Shown here one piece after another: positions 17,666-25,221 of a stretch of 64,000 nt of DNA. How positions within the stretch are numbered: the stretch's first letter is position 1; each line of letters begins with the position of its first letter. The notes under the pieces are model-generated. The model was not told the DNA's origin. It saw only the letters and a list, made by a program, of their open reading frames with translations, and did not search any database. Source of the stretch: Eubacteriales bacterium. GTDB taxonomy: Bacteria; Bacillota; Clostridia; Lachnospirales; Lachnospiraceae. The stretch spans positions 18,279 to 82,278 of the forward strand of contig JAUNPK010000007.1 of assembly GCA_030536855.1 (NCBI GenBank), in the 5' to 3' direction. Position numbers and translations under genes: made by a program.

Positions 17666-17691
17666 TTAATACTCCAGTCAGGAAGGTGTGT

Positions 17692-18717
17692 ATGGATAGT
17701 GAAGAGTTAAAGTCTGTAATTGAGAAAAATAAAGAAGAACTGTTTAGTGAAATTTCCCGGGAAATCGATAATCCTTCCATTACGGATATTGAGTGGGATG
17801 GTTATAATTTATGGATAACGGAACTTGGAAAAGGTAATTATATTTCTGAAAAGGAACTTTCTGATAAATATGTGGATAATGTATCTATTAAACTGGCTAA
17901 TATAATGGGAGTTCAGTTTAACCGGATGAAACCTATTCTTGAAGCTAACACGGAGACTTTGCGTATATCAATCTGGCATGAATCAAGATGTGGAAAAAAG
18001 AGCATGGCAATAAGGAAAATCCCAGGTAATTTAAGATTTGACCACAAAAGTCTTGTGGATAGTAAGTATGCTCCTGAAAGAATAATAAATTTGATTGAGA
18101 ACTCTATATCAGCTCACTTGTCCACAGTAGTGGGAGGACAGCCCCATGCCGGAAAAACAGAGCTTGTAAAGTATCTTGCAACTTTTATTCCAAGAGATGA
18201 GAAAGTTGGTGTCTATGAGGATAATCAGGAGATACATTACAGAAGGATTAATCCTAACAGAAAGTGCGTTGAGTTTTATGTGGATAACAGAGTTACATAT
18301 CAGGATGTTATCAGAGCAGGACTTAGACATAATATTGACTGGATATTGTTGTCTGAATCAAGAGGGCCTGAAGTAGCACAGCTTCTTAACAGCTTGTCTA
18401 CCGGAGCTTATTGTATGACCACCATGCATCTGGATGATGTGAGAGATGTGCCGGACAGAATGTATAACATGCTGGGTGACAGTAATATAAGCGATAGGTT
18501 TATTAACAGCATTTATAAGTATATAGACCTAATTATACTGGTTGAGTGTGATAAACATGAGAATAGAAGAATCAAACAGGTGGGATTTTTATCAAGAGAG
18601 AACAATAAAAATAAGTGTACTGTGGTATACGAAGATGGCATTTTTACAAAAGAAGTAATCCCGGAGTCAATACAGGAGAAATTCAGAAAAAGAGGAATTG
18701 GAGACATTTATGAATAA
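17692..18717 (+). CDS. TadA/CpaF-like secretion ATPase
   Basis: A 341-residue P-loop ATPase of the type II/IV secretion superfamily (VirB11/TadA/CpaF group), expected on the cytoplasmic face of the membrane, powering assembly of a pilus-like structure. The Walker A is GGQPHAGKTEL (148-158), the Walker-B/Asp-Glu region is DWILLSESRGPEVAQLL with Glu ~222, and a His-box-like MTTMHLDDVRDVP follows. The N-terminal domain is shorter than in many TadA proteins. I chose ATG 17692 because AGGAAGG lies just upstream and overlaps the alternative GTG 17686. The stop overlaps the next gene by 8 bp, indicating translational coupling. The family is clear; the exact substrate system is inferred. Confidence 0.87.
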   Translation: MDSEELKSVIEKNKEELFSEISREIDNPSITDIEWDGYNLWITELGKGNYISEKELSDKYVDNVSIKLANIMGVQFNRMKPILEANTETLRISIWHESRCGKKSMAIRKIPGNLRFDHKSLVDSKYAPERIINLIENSISAHLSTVVGGQPHAGKTELVKYLATFIPRDEKVGVYEDNQEIHYRRINPNRKCVEFYVDNRVTYQDVIRAGLRHNIDWILLSESRGPEVAQLLNSLSTGAYCMTTMHLDDVRDVPDRMYNMLGDSNISDRFINSIYKYIDLIILVECDKHENRRIKQVGFLSRENNKNKCTVVYEDGIFTKEVIPESIQEKFRKRGIGDIYE

Positions 18718-20179
18718 AATAGTTAAATATTTTTCCGGGAAAGAATTAAAAAATGTGGCATCAGGTTATGGGTACCAATTCTCCAATAAAAGGTATTATT
18801 TATCTTTTATTATGATGATGGTTCTTTCTGTGGGAATTGGATTTTTATACGGAATGAAGATTCAATATATTGCATCATTTTTTCTGGTTGGAGCAGCGTG
18901 TGTTCCAGCACTGATGAATCATAATTATAGAGCTAATTATCAGAGAAGGAGGTTTAGGGATGTTGATATATATCTTCATCAGATGGGATATTCATTTATG
19001 AGAAACCCTAAGATTAATGCATCATTGGAGGATGTTTCTGATATAACCGATGGAGATATAAAAAAAACAGTGGATAAGGCAATAGATGAGCTTAGATATG
19101 GGTATAGTAACAATGCTTATGAAGCAGCTCTTAGCATTATCAGCGAAAGATACGGATGTGCCAGGATGACTACTCTTCATAAATTTTTAATTGATGTTGA
19201 GACGAGAGGAGGAAAGTATAAGAGTTCTCTTAGAGTTATAATGGATGATTTTGATATGTGGGTTGGGAGCATATACAGGTTTGATAAAGAAATATCCAGA
19301 ATAAAAAAAGACACCACGTTTGGGATTGTTATCAGTATGGTTCTGGCAGGAATAACAGTAATAATGAGCAATGTGCTTGCCGGATTTTCGGGAAATGGAA
19401 TTAATATAAAGAATGATATGGTTTATCAGATAGGTACATTTCTCTTTGTAAGTGCATGCTTCATATTTTACACGTTCATGCAGATATCCTATGACAGAGA
19501 TTATTTGCATAATGATAGAAGTTATGAACAGATGGAAAAAGATTATAAATTGGTATTTCAATCTGATGTAAAGAAAAGTTATTTTTTAATGATACCACCG
19601 CAAATTATTCTGATTGTTGTAACTGCAATACTGTTTTATTTTAAGGTATATCTTATAGCTATATATATGCTTATAGTAATTTTTGTATTGTCTCTATATC
19701 CATATATTTATAGAAAGTCTTTAAAGAAGAAACTTGCAGATGATATTCATATCTGTTTCTCTGAATGGCTTAGAAAGGTTGCTTTAAATCTTGAAAATAA
19801 GCCACTTCTCGCTGCTATTGAGGACACGTATTCTGACTGTCCTTCTATAATGAAGAATTCCCTTGGTGAATTTATTAAGAATATGGAAGCAGACCCTTCG
19901 GATATTAAACCTTATTATGAATTTTTAAGTGAATTTAAACAGATGGATATATCGGCAACAGTCAGGACACTGTACTCGATATCTGAATTGGATGAAAATA
20001 GCAGGGATGAGACTATCAATTCACTCATAGCAAGGAATAATGAGCTAATCAATGCCCAGGATAAAGTGGAATTTATCAATAAAACCAGTGCCTTAAGGTT
20101 TATGGAATATATTCCTGTGTTGTTTGCTTCTATAAAAATGGGAGTGGATATGATGCTGATAGTTTCCCTTTATTTGTAG
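18710..20179 (+). CDS. Fused TadB/TadC-like inner-membrane platform protein
   Basis: A 489-residue membrane protein that appears to combine two type II secretion F-like domains. The first half has two helices (~28-45 and 48-65), a soluble helical bundle (~85-200) and two helices (~200-225, 238-260). The second half has two helices (~290-310, 314-332), another helical bundle (~345-465) and a final helix at the C-terminus (PVLFASIKMGVDMMLIVSLYL). This matches TadB followed by TadC in one chain. ATG 18710 follows GGAG at 18700-18703 and overlaps the ATPase stop, so the ATPase and platform are co-translated. Domain assignment is by topology and context, since sequence motifs in this family are weak. 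Confidence 0.75.
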   Translation: MNKIVKYFSGKELKNVASGYGYQFSNKRYYLSFIMMMVLSVGIGFLYGMKIQYIASFFLVGAACVPALMNHNYRANYQRRRFRDVDIYLHQMGYSFMRNPKINASLEDVSDITDGDIKKTVDKAIDELRYGYSNNAYEAALSIISERYGCARMTTLHKFLIDVETRGGKYKSSLRVIMDDFDMWVGSIYRFDKEISRIKKDTTFGIVISMVLAGITVIMSNVLAGFSGNGINIKNDMVYQIGTFLFVSACFIFYTFMQISYDRDYLHNDRSYEQMEKDYKLVFQSDVKKSYFLMIPPQIILIVVTAILFYFKVYLIAIYMLIVIFVLSLYPYIYRKSLKKKLADDIHICFSEWLRKVALNLENKPLLAAIEDTYSDCPSIMKNSLGEFIKNMEADPSDIKPYYEFLSEFKQMDISATVRTLYSISELDENSRDETINSLIARNNELINAQDKVEFINKTSALRFMEYIPVLFASIKMGVDMMLIVSLYL

Positions 20180-20211
20180 GTATATCTTATGGTCAGGGAA
20201 GGAAGAATTTT

Positions 20212-20316
20212 ATGGATATTATGATTGAATATATGTGTGATATAGGTGTTGCGATAGCATTTATGATGCCTGTTATCTCAATGTTTGTAGTTATTGTTGA
20301 ATCGGTCACCATTTAG
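20212..20316 (+). CDS. 34-residue membrane peptide in the Tad-like locus
   Basis: ATG 20212 opens a 34-codon frame, MDIMIEYMCDIGVAIAFMMPV..., ending in TAG at 20316. It is almost wholly one hydrophobic helix after a short MIEYMCD start. A GGAAGGAAG ribosome-binding site precedes it (20198-20206). It lies between the platform gene and the 46-residue peptide, with 7 bp between the two ORFs, so all three are likely co-translated. It could be a minor subunit, or a pilin-like peptide of the same class as its neighbours. There is no homology I recognise. Confidence 0.6.
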   Translation: MDIMIEYMCDIGVAIAFMMPVISMFVVIVESVTI

Positions 20317-20323
20317 GAGTTTT

Positions 20324-20464
20324 ATGCAATATATTATAGAAAAGTACGGGGAAGTATTAATTTCCTGTTTATGTATTATGGTGGGAATAGGAATGCTTGG
20401 AGCATGTATATTGTTCTGTAATGATGTTACATCCCAGCAGTTCAATTCGTTATTCTTTAAATAG
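20324..20464 (+). CDS. 46-residue membrane peptide, paralogue of the 66-residue protein
   Basis: ATG 20324 (after TTAGGAG at 20313-20319) encodes MQYIIEKYGEVLISCLCIMV... up to TAG at 20464. The N-terminus IIEKYGEV closely parallels IIEHYGKV of the 66-residue protein at 17465, and both continue into one hydrophobic helix (~11-33). This one has a short polar tail (NDVTSQQFNSLFFK). Two paralogous mini-proteins flanking the ATPase and platform are best explained as filament or pseudopilin subunits. It is followed by a palindromic element rather than a clear terminator. Confidence 0.68.
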   Translation: MQYIIEKYGEVLISCLCIMVGIGMLGACILFCNDVTSQQFNSLFFK

Positions 20465-20490
20465 GAATATTGTAGATTTTACATAATAAG

Positions 20491-20563
20491 ATCAAGGCGT
20501 CAAAAGCCCTTTATAAAAAATTTGCCAGAGCATAATAATAAAATGGGCTTTTGACACCTTAAT
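20491..20563 (+). repeat. Palindromic element, copy 1
   Basis: ATCAAGGCGTCAAAAGCCC (20491-20509) and its near-complement GGGCTTTTGACACCTTAAT (20545-20563) form a 19-bp stem with two mismatches and a 35-nt AT-rich loop. There is no T-tract, so it is not a standard terminator. The arm shares GTCAAAAGYCYATTTTA with the element at 54112-54251, suggesting a dispersed family. Confidence 0.7.
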
Positions 20564-20591
20564 CATAATAATTAAGAAAGGGCAGAACAAT

Positions 20592-20960
20592 ATGAAGTCA
20601 ATTATGGAAGCTTCCATATATCTTATAGTTATGACATTTATATGTCTTATATCTATAGATTATATAACGGTAAATAAAAGCATATCCAAAGCAAATGAAA
20701 CACAGCAATATATAAAAAACACAGTGGAATTGTACGGAAAAAGCTCTTCATCACACAATATAAGCAGTGAAGCTGTTGAAAGAGTACAGGAAATTGCAAT
20801 GGAAAAGAATGCAGAGTGTGACTTTGAATATTTTGATTCAACAGACAGTTATGATTATTACAAAATGAGTATGGCATTTCCCGTAAAGTCAGGATTTTTT
20901 AAGATTGACGGAAAGCATACATATAAAGGACTTGTTAAGGTGGAGAGAGAAGGGGTCTAA
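20592..20960 (+). CDS. TadE-like pseudopilin or membrane-anchored protein
   Basis: A 122-residue protein with a type-IV-pilin-like layout: short N-terminus MKSIMEAS, one hydrophobic helix (~8-27, IYLIVMTFICLISIDYI), a long helical region (~28-70) and a small C-terminal domain. This is the topology of TadE/TadF-type pseudopilins of the Flp system. The Glu at position 6 beside the helix is the usual place for the conserved Glu of such proteins, but a clear peptidase site (Gly before the helix) is not visible. The start ATG follows AAAGGGC. It is followed 3 bp later by another single-helix protein. The role is inferred from topology and neighbours. Confidence 0.62.
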   Translation: MKSIMEASIYLIVMTFICLISIDYITVNKSISKANETQQYIKNTVELYGKSSSSHNISSEAVERVQEIAMEKNAECDFEYFDSTDSYDYYKMSMAFPVKSGFFKIDGKHTYKGLVKVEREGV

Positions 20961-20963
20961 ACA

Positions 20964-21356
20964 GTGAGAATTGTTATAAATTGCAGTAGTCTTATGGTGG
21001 TTATCTCAATGATTGTTATGATTCACAACGCAATTATTGATAAGAATTTCAGAGATATGGAAGTAAATAATTCTCTTGGAAGTTCTTATGACTATGCGTT
21101 GGATAAGATGACAGATATGTATGGGACAATGAGATATGATGAAACCAGAGAGCAGGAGTATATAGAGGAGTTAATGCTGGTTTTTTGCAATGCATTTAAG
21201 GAAGCAGTAAATTCCGATGGAACCTTTACTATATCGCTTTTAAATGCAGATATTAAAGAGGGAGTGTTTGATATTGTGGTACAGGAGAATTATCAGTACA
21301 GATACAGGAAAAAAGAAGGAAAAACAGTATGTGAAAAGGCGGTGAGGATGAGGTGA
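20964..21356 (+). CDS. Single-helix extracytoplasmic protein, TadE/TadF-like
   Basis: A 130-residue protein starting at GTG 20964, with an AAGGGG site in the end of the previous gene. An N-terminal helix (VINCSSLMVVISMIVMIHNAII, ~3-25) is followed by a soluble domain rich in charged residues (~28-130). A tail resembling KKEGKTVCEKAVRMR ends the protein. The topology parallels the preceding TadE-like gene, and together they look like a pair of minor pseudopilins. No conserved motif identifies it. It overlaps no other gene and is closely followed by the lipoprotein gene. Confidence 0.55.
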   Translation: MRIVINCSSLMVVISMIVMIHNAIIDKNFRDMEVNNSLGSSYDYALDKMTDMYGTMRYDETREQEYIEELMLVFCNAFKEAVNSDGTFTISLLNADIKEGVFDIVVQENYQYRYRKKEGKTVCEKAVRMR

Positions 21357-21383
21357 TAAAAAGAGGGATAAGAAGGAGGAAAA

Positions 21384-22034
21384 ATGAAGAAAATAATTAA
21401 ACTTAAGGTTGTAAATACTATTCTTATTTTACTTGTTATGATTAATTTCACAGCCTGCACAGGAATGAAACAGGATAAAAACATTGTGGCAGGTAAAGAA
21501 AATAAAGAGATTAAAATAGAAGGTAACAGTCTATTGTCAGAGGAATTGTTACAGGAAACAATGGAGGAATCATTAGAAGAATCATCTGAGAAGTCACATG
21601 CGGAATCACTTGTGGAATCATCTGAGGAGGTACCTGTGGAATTGCTTGTGGAGACACCCGTGGAATTAATAAATTACAGCAGTAGTGTGGAAAAAGTTCC
21701 GGTTAATACCGTGGTAGAGCAATTGGTAATTCAAGGATATGACAGTTATTACACATTGATGAAGGATTACGGAGAGGGTAAATTGAGCGAAAGTTATGTT
21801 AAAGATGCTATTTACTCTTCTGAAGTTTCAGTCAGGTATCAATATAGTGATGGGACTTCTGAAATTAAGCACCCTAGGATTATTGAAATTTCTTTTGGTT
21901 GCCTGAAGGCAGGGGAGTATGATTTGTTTACTATTAACAGCATGAAGAAAAGTGGTGGGATTGAATCTGTATTTATAGAGGAAAAAGGAAGTCTCGAAAA
22001 AGATCACCATTACGCCATTGCTAAATTTAAATAA
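21384..22034 (+). CDS. Lipoprotein with Ser/Glu-rich stalk
   Basis: A 216-residue predicted lipoprotein. The signal peptide MKKIIKLKVVNTILILLVMI leads to the lipobox FTAC, with Cys ~25. Residues ~50-100 are an imperfect repeat of Glu/Ser-rich heptad-like units (EESLEESSEK, VESSEEVPVE), a likely extended wall-spanning stalk. The C-terminal ~110 residues form a small globular domain (VVEQLVIQGYDSYYTLMKD...). It has an AAGGAGG site and lies between the pseudopilin genes and a secreted repeat protein, so a surface accessory role for the Tad-like system is suggested by context only. No family is recognised for the C-terminal domain. Confidence 0.62.
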   Translation: MKKIIKLKVVNTILILLVMINFTACTGMKQDKNIVAGKENKEIKIEGNSLLSEELLQETMEESLEESSEKSHAESLVESSEEVPVELLVETPVELINYSSSVEKVPVNTVVEQLVIQGYDSYYTLMKDYGEGKLSESYVKDAIYSSEVSVRYQYSDGTSEIKHPRIIEISFGCLKAGEYDLFTINSMKKSGGIESVFIEEKGSLEKDHHYAIAKFK

Positions 22035-22052
22035 AAAGACGGAGGTGTATTT

Positions 22053-23327
22053 TTGATAATTCTAAAACTGAAAAAGTACAAGTTTAGGATGTCTCTGATG
22101 ATTTTTATTGTAGGATTTTTTCTGCTTTGTACGTCTACCGTCGAGGCTAAAACAGGGTATAGGACATGTTACCATGTTTCAAGAGATATTACAGCTGAGA
22201 TTATTGGAGGGGCAGAATGGACGTGGGGGATGGCTGGAGAACTGTCAGCACTCATTTACATAGAAGAAGATACATATACCATAAATGGTGATAATCTTGT
22301 GGCGTCAGGTGATCTTGGAATTAATGGAGTGTGGACGTGGTATGGTAGTGAACCGGGAGAATGCAGATGTGAATGGAATGATGATGCCAATGATACTGAT
22401 GAGGACGAAAGGTGCCATGCGGACGTACTCAAACAGATACATTATTTTGGAGATTATTGTAACGAAATCAATAAATATGTAATAGATTCCTTTGCTGAGG
22501 TGGTATTATGTGAGAGACATTCTGTGAAGCACTACAGTGATATAAGCGGATGGTATTATATTATCTATGAAGCTCCTAATTTTCCTGATGATTATAATCA
22601 TGCAGGAGCTATGTTTGGGGCTCAAGCTGAACACTATATACCACTGAATTATATGGTTTATTTTGATCCAAAAGGAGGAACAGTATCTAAAAATTCTGTT
22701 ACCACAACCTTTGATTCTAATATAAATTCCAATTTTAATAACATACCCTGCAAAAAGGGATATATCTTCCAAGGATGGTATGATTCAGGAGGGGTAAAAG
22801 TGTATGATGTTTCAGGACAATGTACCAATTCCATTTATTTTACAAATAATATATGGAAATATCCCAGTGATTTGGTTTTGTACGCTTTGTGGAAGCCTAT
22901 ACAATATAATCTGGTTTATGATGTCAACAATAGTACAGATACACACCCTGACGTAACGATAAAGTATGATGAAAATGTAAGGCTTGATTGGATACCTGTG
23001 AGGTATGGCTTTACATTTAAAGAGTGGAATACTAAAAAAGATGGAACTGGAACGGGGTATACTTCGGGAGATACTGTTAAGAATCTTACCGACATTAATA
23101 ATGGCTATGTAAAGTTATATGCACAGTGGAAGAAAAGAGAATTCCAAATTACAAAAGTATCGTCAACTATGTATAAATCCACAATGATAAAGAGATGTTC
23201 CGGTGATGATCAATGGTATAAAGAATCAGGGTTCAGAAGAATAGATGATTTGGTTGATGTTTCACGGGAGGAATGTGTTCAGGTATGGATTATAGACTGC
23301 AATGGTAATATATATTCAAATAAGTGA
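22053..23327 (+). CDS. Secreted protein with InlB-type (Listeria-Bacteroides) repeats
   Basis: A 424-residue exported protein. A signal sequence (MSLMIFIVGFFLLCTSTVEA within residues 13-32) is followed by an unrecognised Cys-rich domain (~35-200). Two InlB B-repeat/Flg_new beta-grasp modules come next. The first (~205-290) shows VYFDPKGGTVSKNSV, GYIFQGWYDSGG and VLYALWKP; the second (~290-370) shows YNLVYDVNNS, GFTFKEWNTKKDGTGTGY and KLYAQWKKR. A ~55-residue C-terminal tail has a Cys pair. There is no LPXTG or other sorting signal. The start is TTG 22053, with GGAGGT at 22041-22046. The position suggests a surface adhesin or filament-associated protein; this is inference. Confidence 0.75.
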   Translation: MIILKLKKYKFRMSLMIFIVGFFLLCTSTVEAKTGYRTCYHVSRDITAEIIGGAEWTWGMAGELSALIYIEEDTYTINGDNLVASGDLGINGVWTWYGSEPGECRCEWNDDANDTDEDERCHADVLKQIHYFGDYCNEINKYVIDSFAEVVLCERHSVKHYSDISGWYYIIYEAPNFPDDYNHAGAMFGAQAEHYIPLNYMVYFDPKGGTVSKNSVTTTFDSNINSNFNNIPCKKGYIFQGWYDSGGVKVYDVSGQCTNSIYFTNNIWKYPSDLVLYALWKPIQYNLVYDVNNSTDTHPDVTIKYDENVRLDWIPVRYGFTFKEWNTKKDGTGTGYTSGDTVKNLTDINNGYVKLYAQWKKREFQITKVSSTMYKSTMIKRCSGDDQWYKESGFRRIDDLVDVSREECVQVWIIDCNGNIYSNK

Positions 23328-23429
23328 TATGATGTTGTTCTAAAAATCTATAAATCTGATTTGTAAATATGACAGATAAAGCGAATTAACAAAACATGGT
23401 ATATAAGATAATCACCAAAATGTGGATAT

Positions 23430-23458
23430 TTGACAATAATAAACAAAAGCTTTATCAT
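23430..23458 (+). promoter_or_regulatory. Predicted sigma-A promoter of the PAP2 gene
   Basis: TTGACA at 23430-23435 and TATCAT at 23453-23458 with a 17-nt spacer. Start is expected near 23465, leaving a ~55-nt leader. Confidence 0.65.
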
Positions 23459-23490
23459 AGAAAGGTACGACTTTTGTAAAAAAGTATAAC

Positions 23491-23506
23491 TATAAACATG
23501 TTTATA
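23491..23506 (+). promoter_or_regulatory. 16-bp perfect palindrome before the PAP2 ribosome-binding site
   Basis: TATAAACATGTTTATA is perfectly self-complementary and lies ~26 nt downstream of the predicted transcription start, just before ACGGAGGAAA. It might be an operator or could fold over the ribosome-binding site. No known regulator consensus fits with certainty. Confidence 0.4.
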
Positions 23507-23519
23507 AACGGAGGAAAAT

Positions 23520-24140
23520 ATGGAAGTTCAGATTCTTCGATGGTTTGAATCGTTACATAATCCGATTACCGATCCCATTATGTATGCTATTACATCGCTG
23601 GGAAATGCAGGTATATTTTGGATTTTACTGACAATTTTAATGCTTACCGTTATGCCAAAAAAGTATAGAAAAGTGGGATTTACCATGGCTATAGCGCTTA
23701 TTCTGTCGCTTATCTTCTGTAACGGAATTATGAAAAATCTTTGGCAGAGACCAAGGGCATTCTGGGTAGAAGGACAGCCTTTTGTAGTTGGGGACCAGTT
23801 TGAAAATCTGTACGGGATATTTTACGGAGTACATGATTATTCTTTCCCGTCGGGACATGCATCAGCTTCTTTTGCAGCAGCTCTTGCAATATTGATGTGG
23901 AGAAAAAAAGAGGGAATTGCAGCTACAATCCTGGCAGCGTTAATTGCTTTTTCAAGGTTGTATCTTACAGTGCATTATCCAAGTGATGTGCTTGTAGGTC
24001 TTGTATCAGGTTCCTTATATGGAGTTATTGCCTACTTCATAGTTAAGTGGATAATTAAGAAGTTTCCGAGAGCCAATGCTGTTTTTGAACAGGAGAAGCC
24101 GTGGAAATCTTTATTTAAAAGTAAGAAGGTAGAGGAATAA
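23520..24140 (+). CDS. PAP2-family phosphatase
   Basis: A 206-residue membrane phosphatase of the PAP2 superfamily, acting on lipid or undecaprenyl phosphates at the membrane. The three signature blocks are complete: KNLWQRPRAF (K-X6-RP), FPSGHASASFA (PSGH) and SRLYLTVHYPSDVLVGL (SR-X5-H-X3-D). Five or six helices are visible. Candidate roles are undecaprenyl pyrophosphate phosphatase (BcrC-type) or phosphatidylglycerophosphate phosphatase; the sequence alone does not decide. It has a TTGACA/TATCAT promoter and a palindrome before its ribosome-binding site. Its stop codon overlaps the start of the next gene by one base, so the two are co-translated. Confidence 0.92.
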   Translation: MEVQILRWFESLHNPITDPIMYAITSLGNAGIFWILLTILMLTVMPKKYRKVGFTMAIALILSLIFCNGIMKNLWQRPRAFWVEGQPFVVGDQFENLYGIFYGVHDYSFPSGHASASFAAALAILMWRKKEGIAATILAALIAFSRLYLTVHYPSDVLVGLVSGSLYGVIAYFIVKWIIKKFPRANAVFEQEKPWKSLFKSKKVEE

Positions 24141-24985
24141 TGGGAGAAGTAATTTTTGATACAGTCTTAGATGGAGTTAAGTTATTACCATTTTTATTTT
24201 TGACATATCTTGCAATGGAATTTCTGGAACATAAGACAAGTGATAAGACCAAAAGGGCTGTTAAACGGTCAGGGAAGGCAGGTCCTTTAATTGGCGCCGT
24301 ATTAGGAGCATTTCCGCAATGTGGTTTTTCTACCGCAGCATCAAATTTATATGCTGGTCGAGTTATTACTCTGGGAACACTTATAGCAATATATCTTTCA
24401 ACATCAGATGAGATGCTTCCTGTGTTTTTATCTGAGCAGGTTAGCATAGTTCTTATTCTGGAACTGATTGCGATAAAAGTTGTAATTGGTGCAGTTATGG
24501 GATTTTTAATTGATTTTGTTATTAGAAAATCTGTTAAAAATGAAGATATGGTGAGCAAAATCGGACATATATGCGACCATGACCATTGCCATTGTGAAAA
24601 GAGTATTGTTAAATCTGCTCTGAGACATACAATAACCATATTTGCCTACATTATAATCATATCATTTGCCCTAAATACGGTGATACATCTTGTAGGAGAG
24701 GATGCGCTGGCTAACCTTATATTAAATAAGCCGGTAATAGGTCCGATAATATGTGGAATAGTTGGACTTATACCTAATTGTGCAGCATCTGTTGTATTAA
24801 CTCAGCTTTATATAGGTGGAGTTGTGAGCCTGGGTTCCATGATGGCAGGCCTTTTGGCAGGCTCAGGAGTTGGATTGATTGTATTGTTTAAAGAAAACAG
24901 AGATATTAAAGAGAATTTTAAAATACTGGGGATACTCTATTTAATTGGTGTTGTGTGTGGTATTTTAATGGATTTTATTATATAA
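24140..24985 (+). CDS. Putative manganese/metal transporter (DUF2899 family)
   Basis: A 281-residue membrane protein with about eight helices in two halves. Each half carries a related motif: LIGAVLGAFPQCGFSTAASNLYAG (~47-70) and PIICGIVGLIPNCAASVVLTQLYIGG (~205-230), the internal duplication typical of ArsP/DUF2899-type permeases. The central cytoplasmic loop holds a metal-ligand-like cluster, ICDHDHCHCEKS (~148-159). Annotations in databases call this family a putative manganese transporter; function in this organism is unproven. It is translationally coupled to the PAP2 gene. The gene is followed by an inverted-repeat element. Confidence 0.8.
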   Translation: MGEVIFDTVLDGVKLLPFLFLTYLAMEFLEHKTSDKTKRAVKRSGKAGPLIGAVLGAFPQCGFSTAASNLYAGRVITLGTLIAIYLSTSDEMLPVFLSEQVSIVLILELIAIKVVIGAVMGFLIDFVIRKSVKNEDMVSKIGHICDHDHCHCEKSIVKSALRHTITIFAYIIIISFALNTVIHLVGEDALANLILNKPVIGPIICGIVGLIPNCAASVVLTQLYIGGVVSLGSMMAGLLAGSGVGLIVLFKENRDIKENFKILGILYLIGVVCGILMDFII

Positions 24986-25029
24986 GCTATATAAAATAAA
25001 ACCTGTTTATAAATTATTATTTATACAAT

Positions 25030-25124
25030 AAAGGGGCTACCCGCTAAGATATACGAAAGACTTTTGAAGTACTTACAAAGTGCTTGCAAAGTATTTAAGT
25101 TATATCTTAGAGGGGGCTCCTTTT
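25030..25124 (+). repeat. Large inverted repeat with 11-bp tandem units in its loop
   Basis: AAAGGGGCTACCCG plus CTAAGATATA (25030-25053) pairs with TATATCTTAG plus an AGGGGGCTCCTTTT-type arm (25101-25124). The inner 10 bp are perfect and the outer part is imperfect. The loop contains three consecutive 11-bp units, AAGTACTTACA, AAGTGCTTGCA and AAGTATTTAAG (25067-25099). It may terminate the upstream gene, but the small repeats make it look like a dispersed element. The rest of 24986-25330 holds a promoter, an operator-like palindrome and a short leader. Confidence 0.6.
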
Positions 25125-25159
25125 GTGCTTTAAACATATTTAAAATTATAATATACCTA

Positions 25160-25188
25160 TTGCACATGAAAAATTGTAATGATATAAT
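25160..25188 (+). promoter_or_regulatory. Predicted sigma-A promoter of the sugar operon
   Basis: TTGCAC at 25160-25165, a 17-nt spacer, and a perfect TATAAT at 25183-25188. Start is expected near 25195, at the edge of a perfect palindrome. Confidence 0.72.
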
Positions 25189-25194
25189 TAAATT

Positions 25195-25221
25195 ACTTTT
25201 ATAAAATAGTTTTATAAAAGT
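25195..25221 (+). promoter_or_regulatory. Operator-like palindrome at the sugar operon start site
   Basis: ACTTTTATAAAA (25195-25206), spacer TAG, and TTTTATAAAAGT (25210-25221) are exact 12-bp inverted repeats. It begins at the predicted transcription start. Size and AT-richness fit the operators of ROK/XylR-type repressors, and a ROK regulator is encoded at the end of the same gene group. A small hairpin GTGGCA-GAG-TGCCAC (25301-25315) sits just before the ribosome-binding site further downstream. Confidence 0.65.

Noticed and set aside
10480-20577. Shared 17-nt AATCATAATAATTAAGA at 10480-10496 and 20561-20577
   Set aside because: Both are AT-only-rich stretches before ribosome-binding sites; with this base composition a chance match is plausible and no larger similarity surrounds them.
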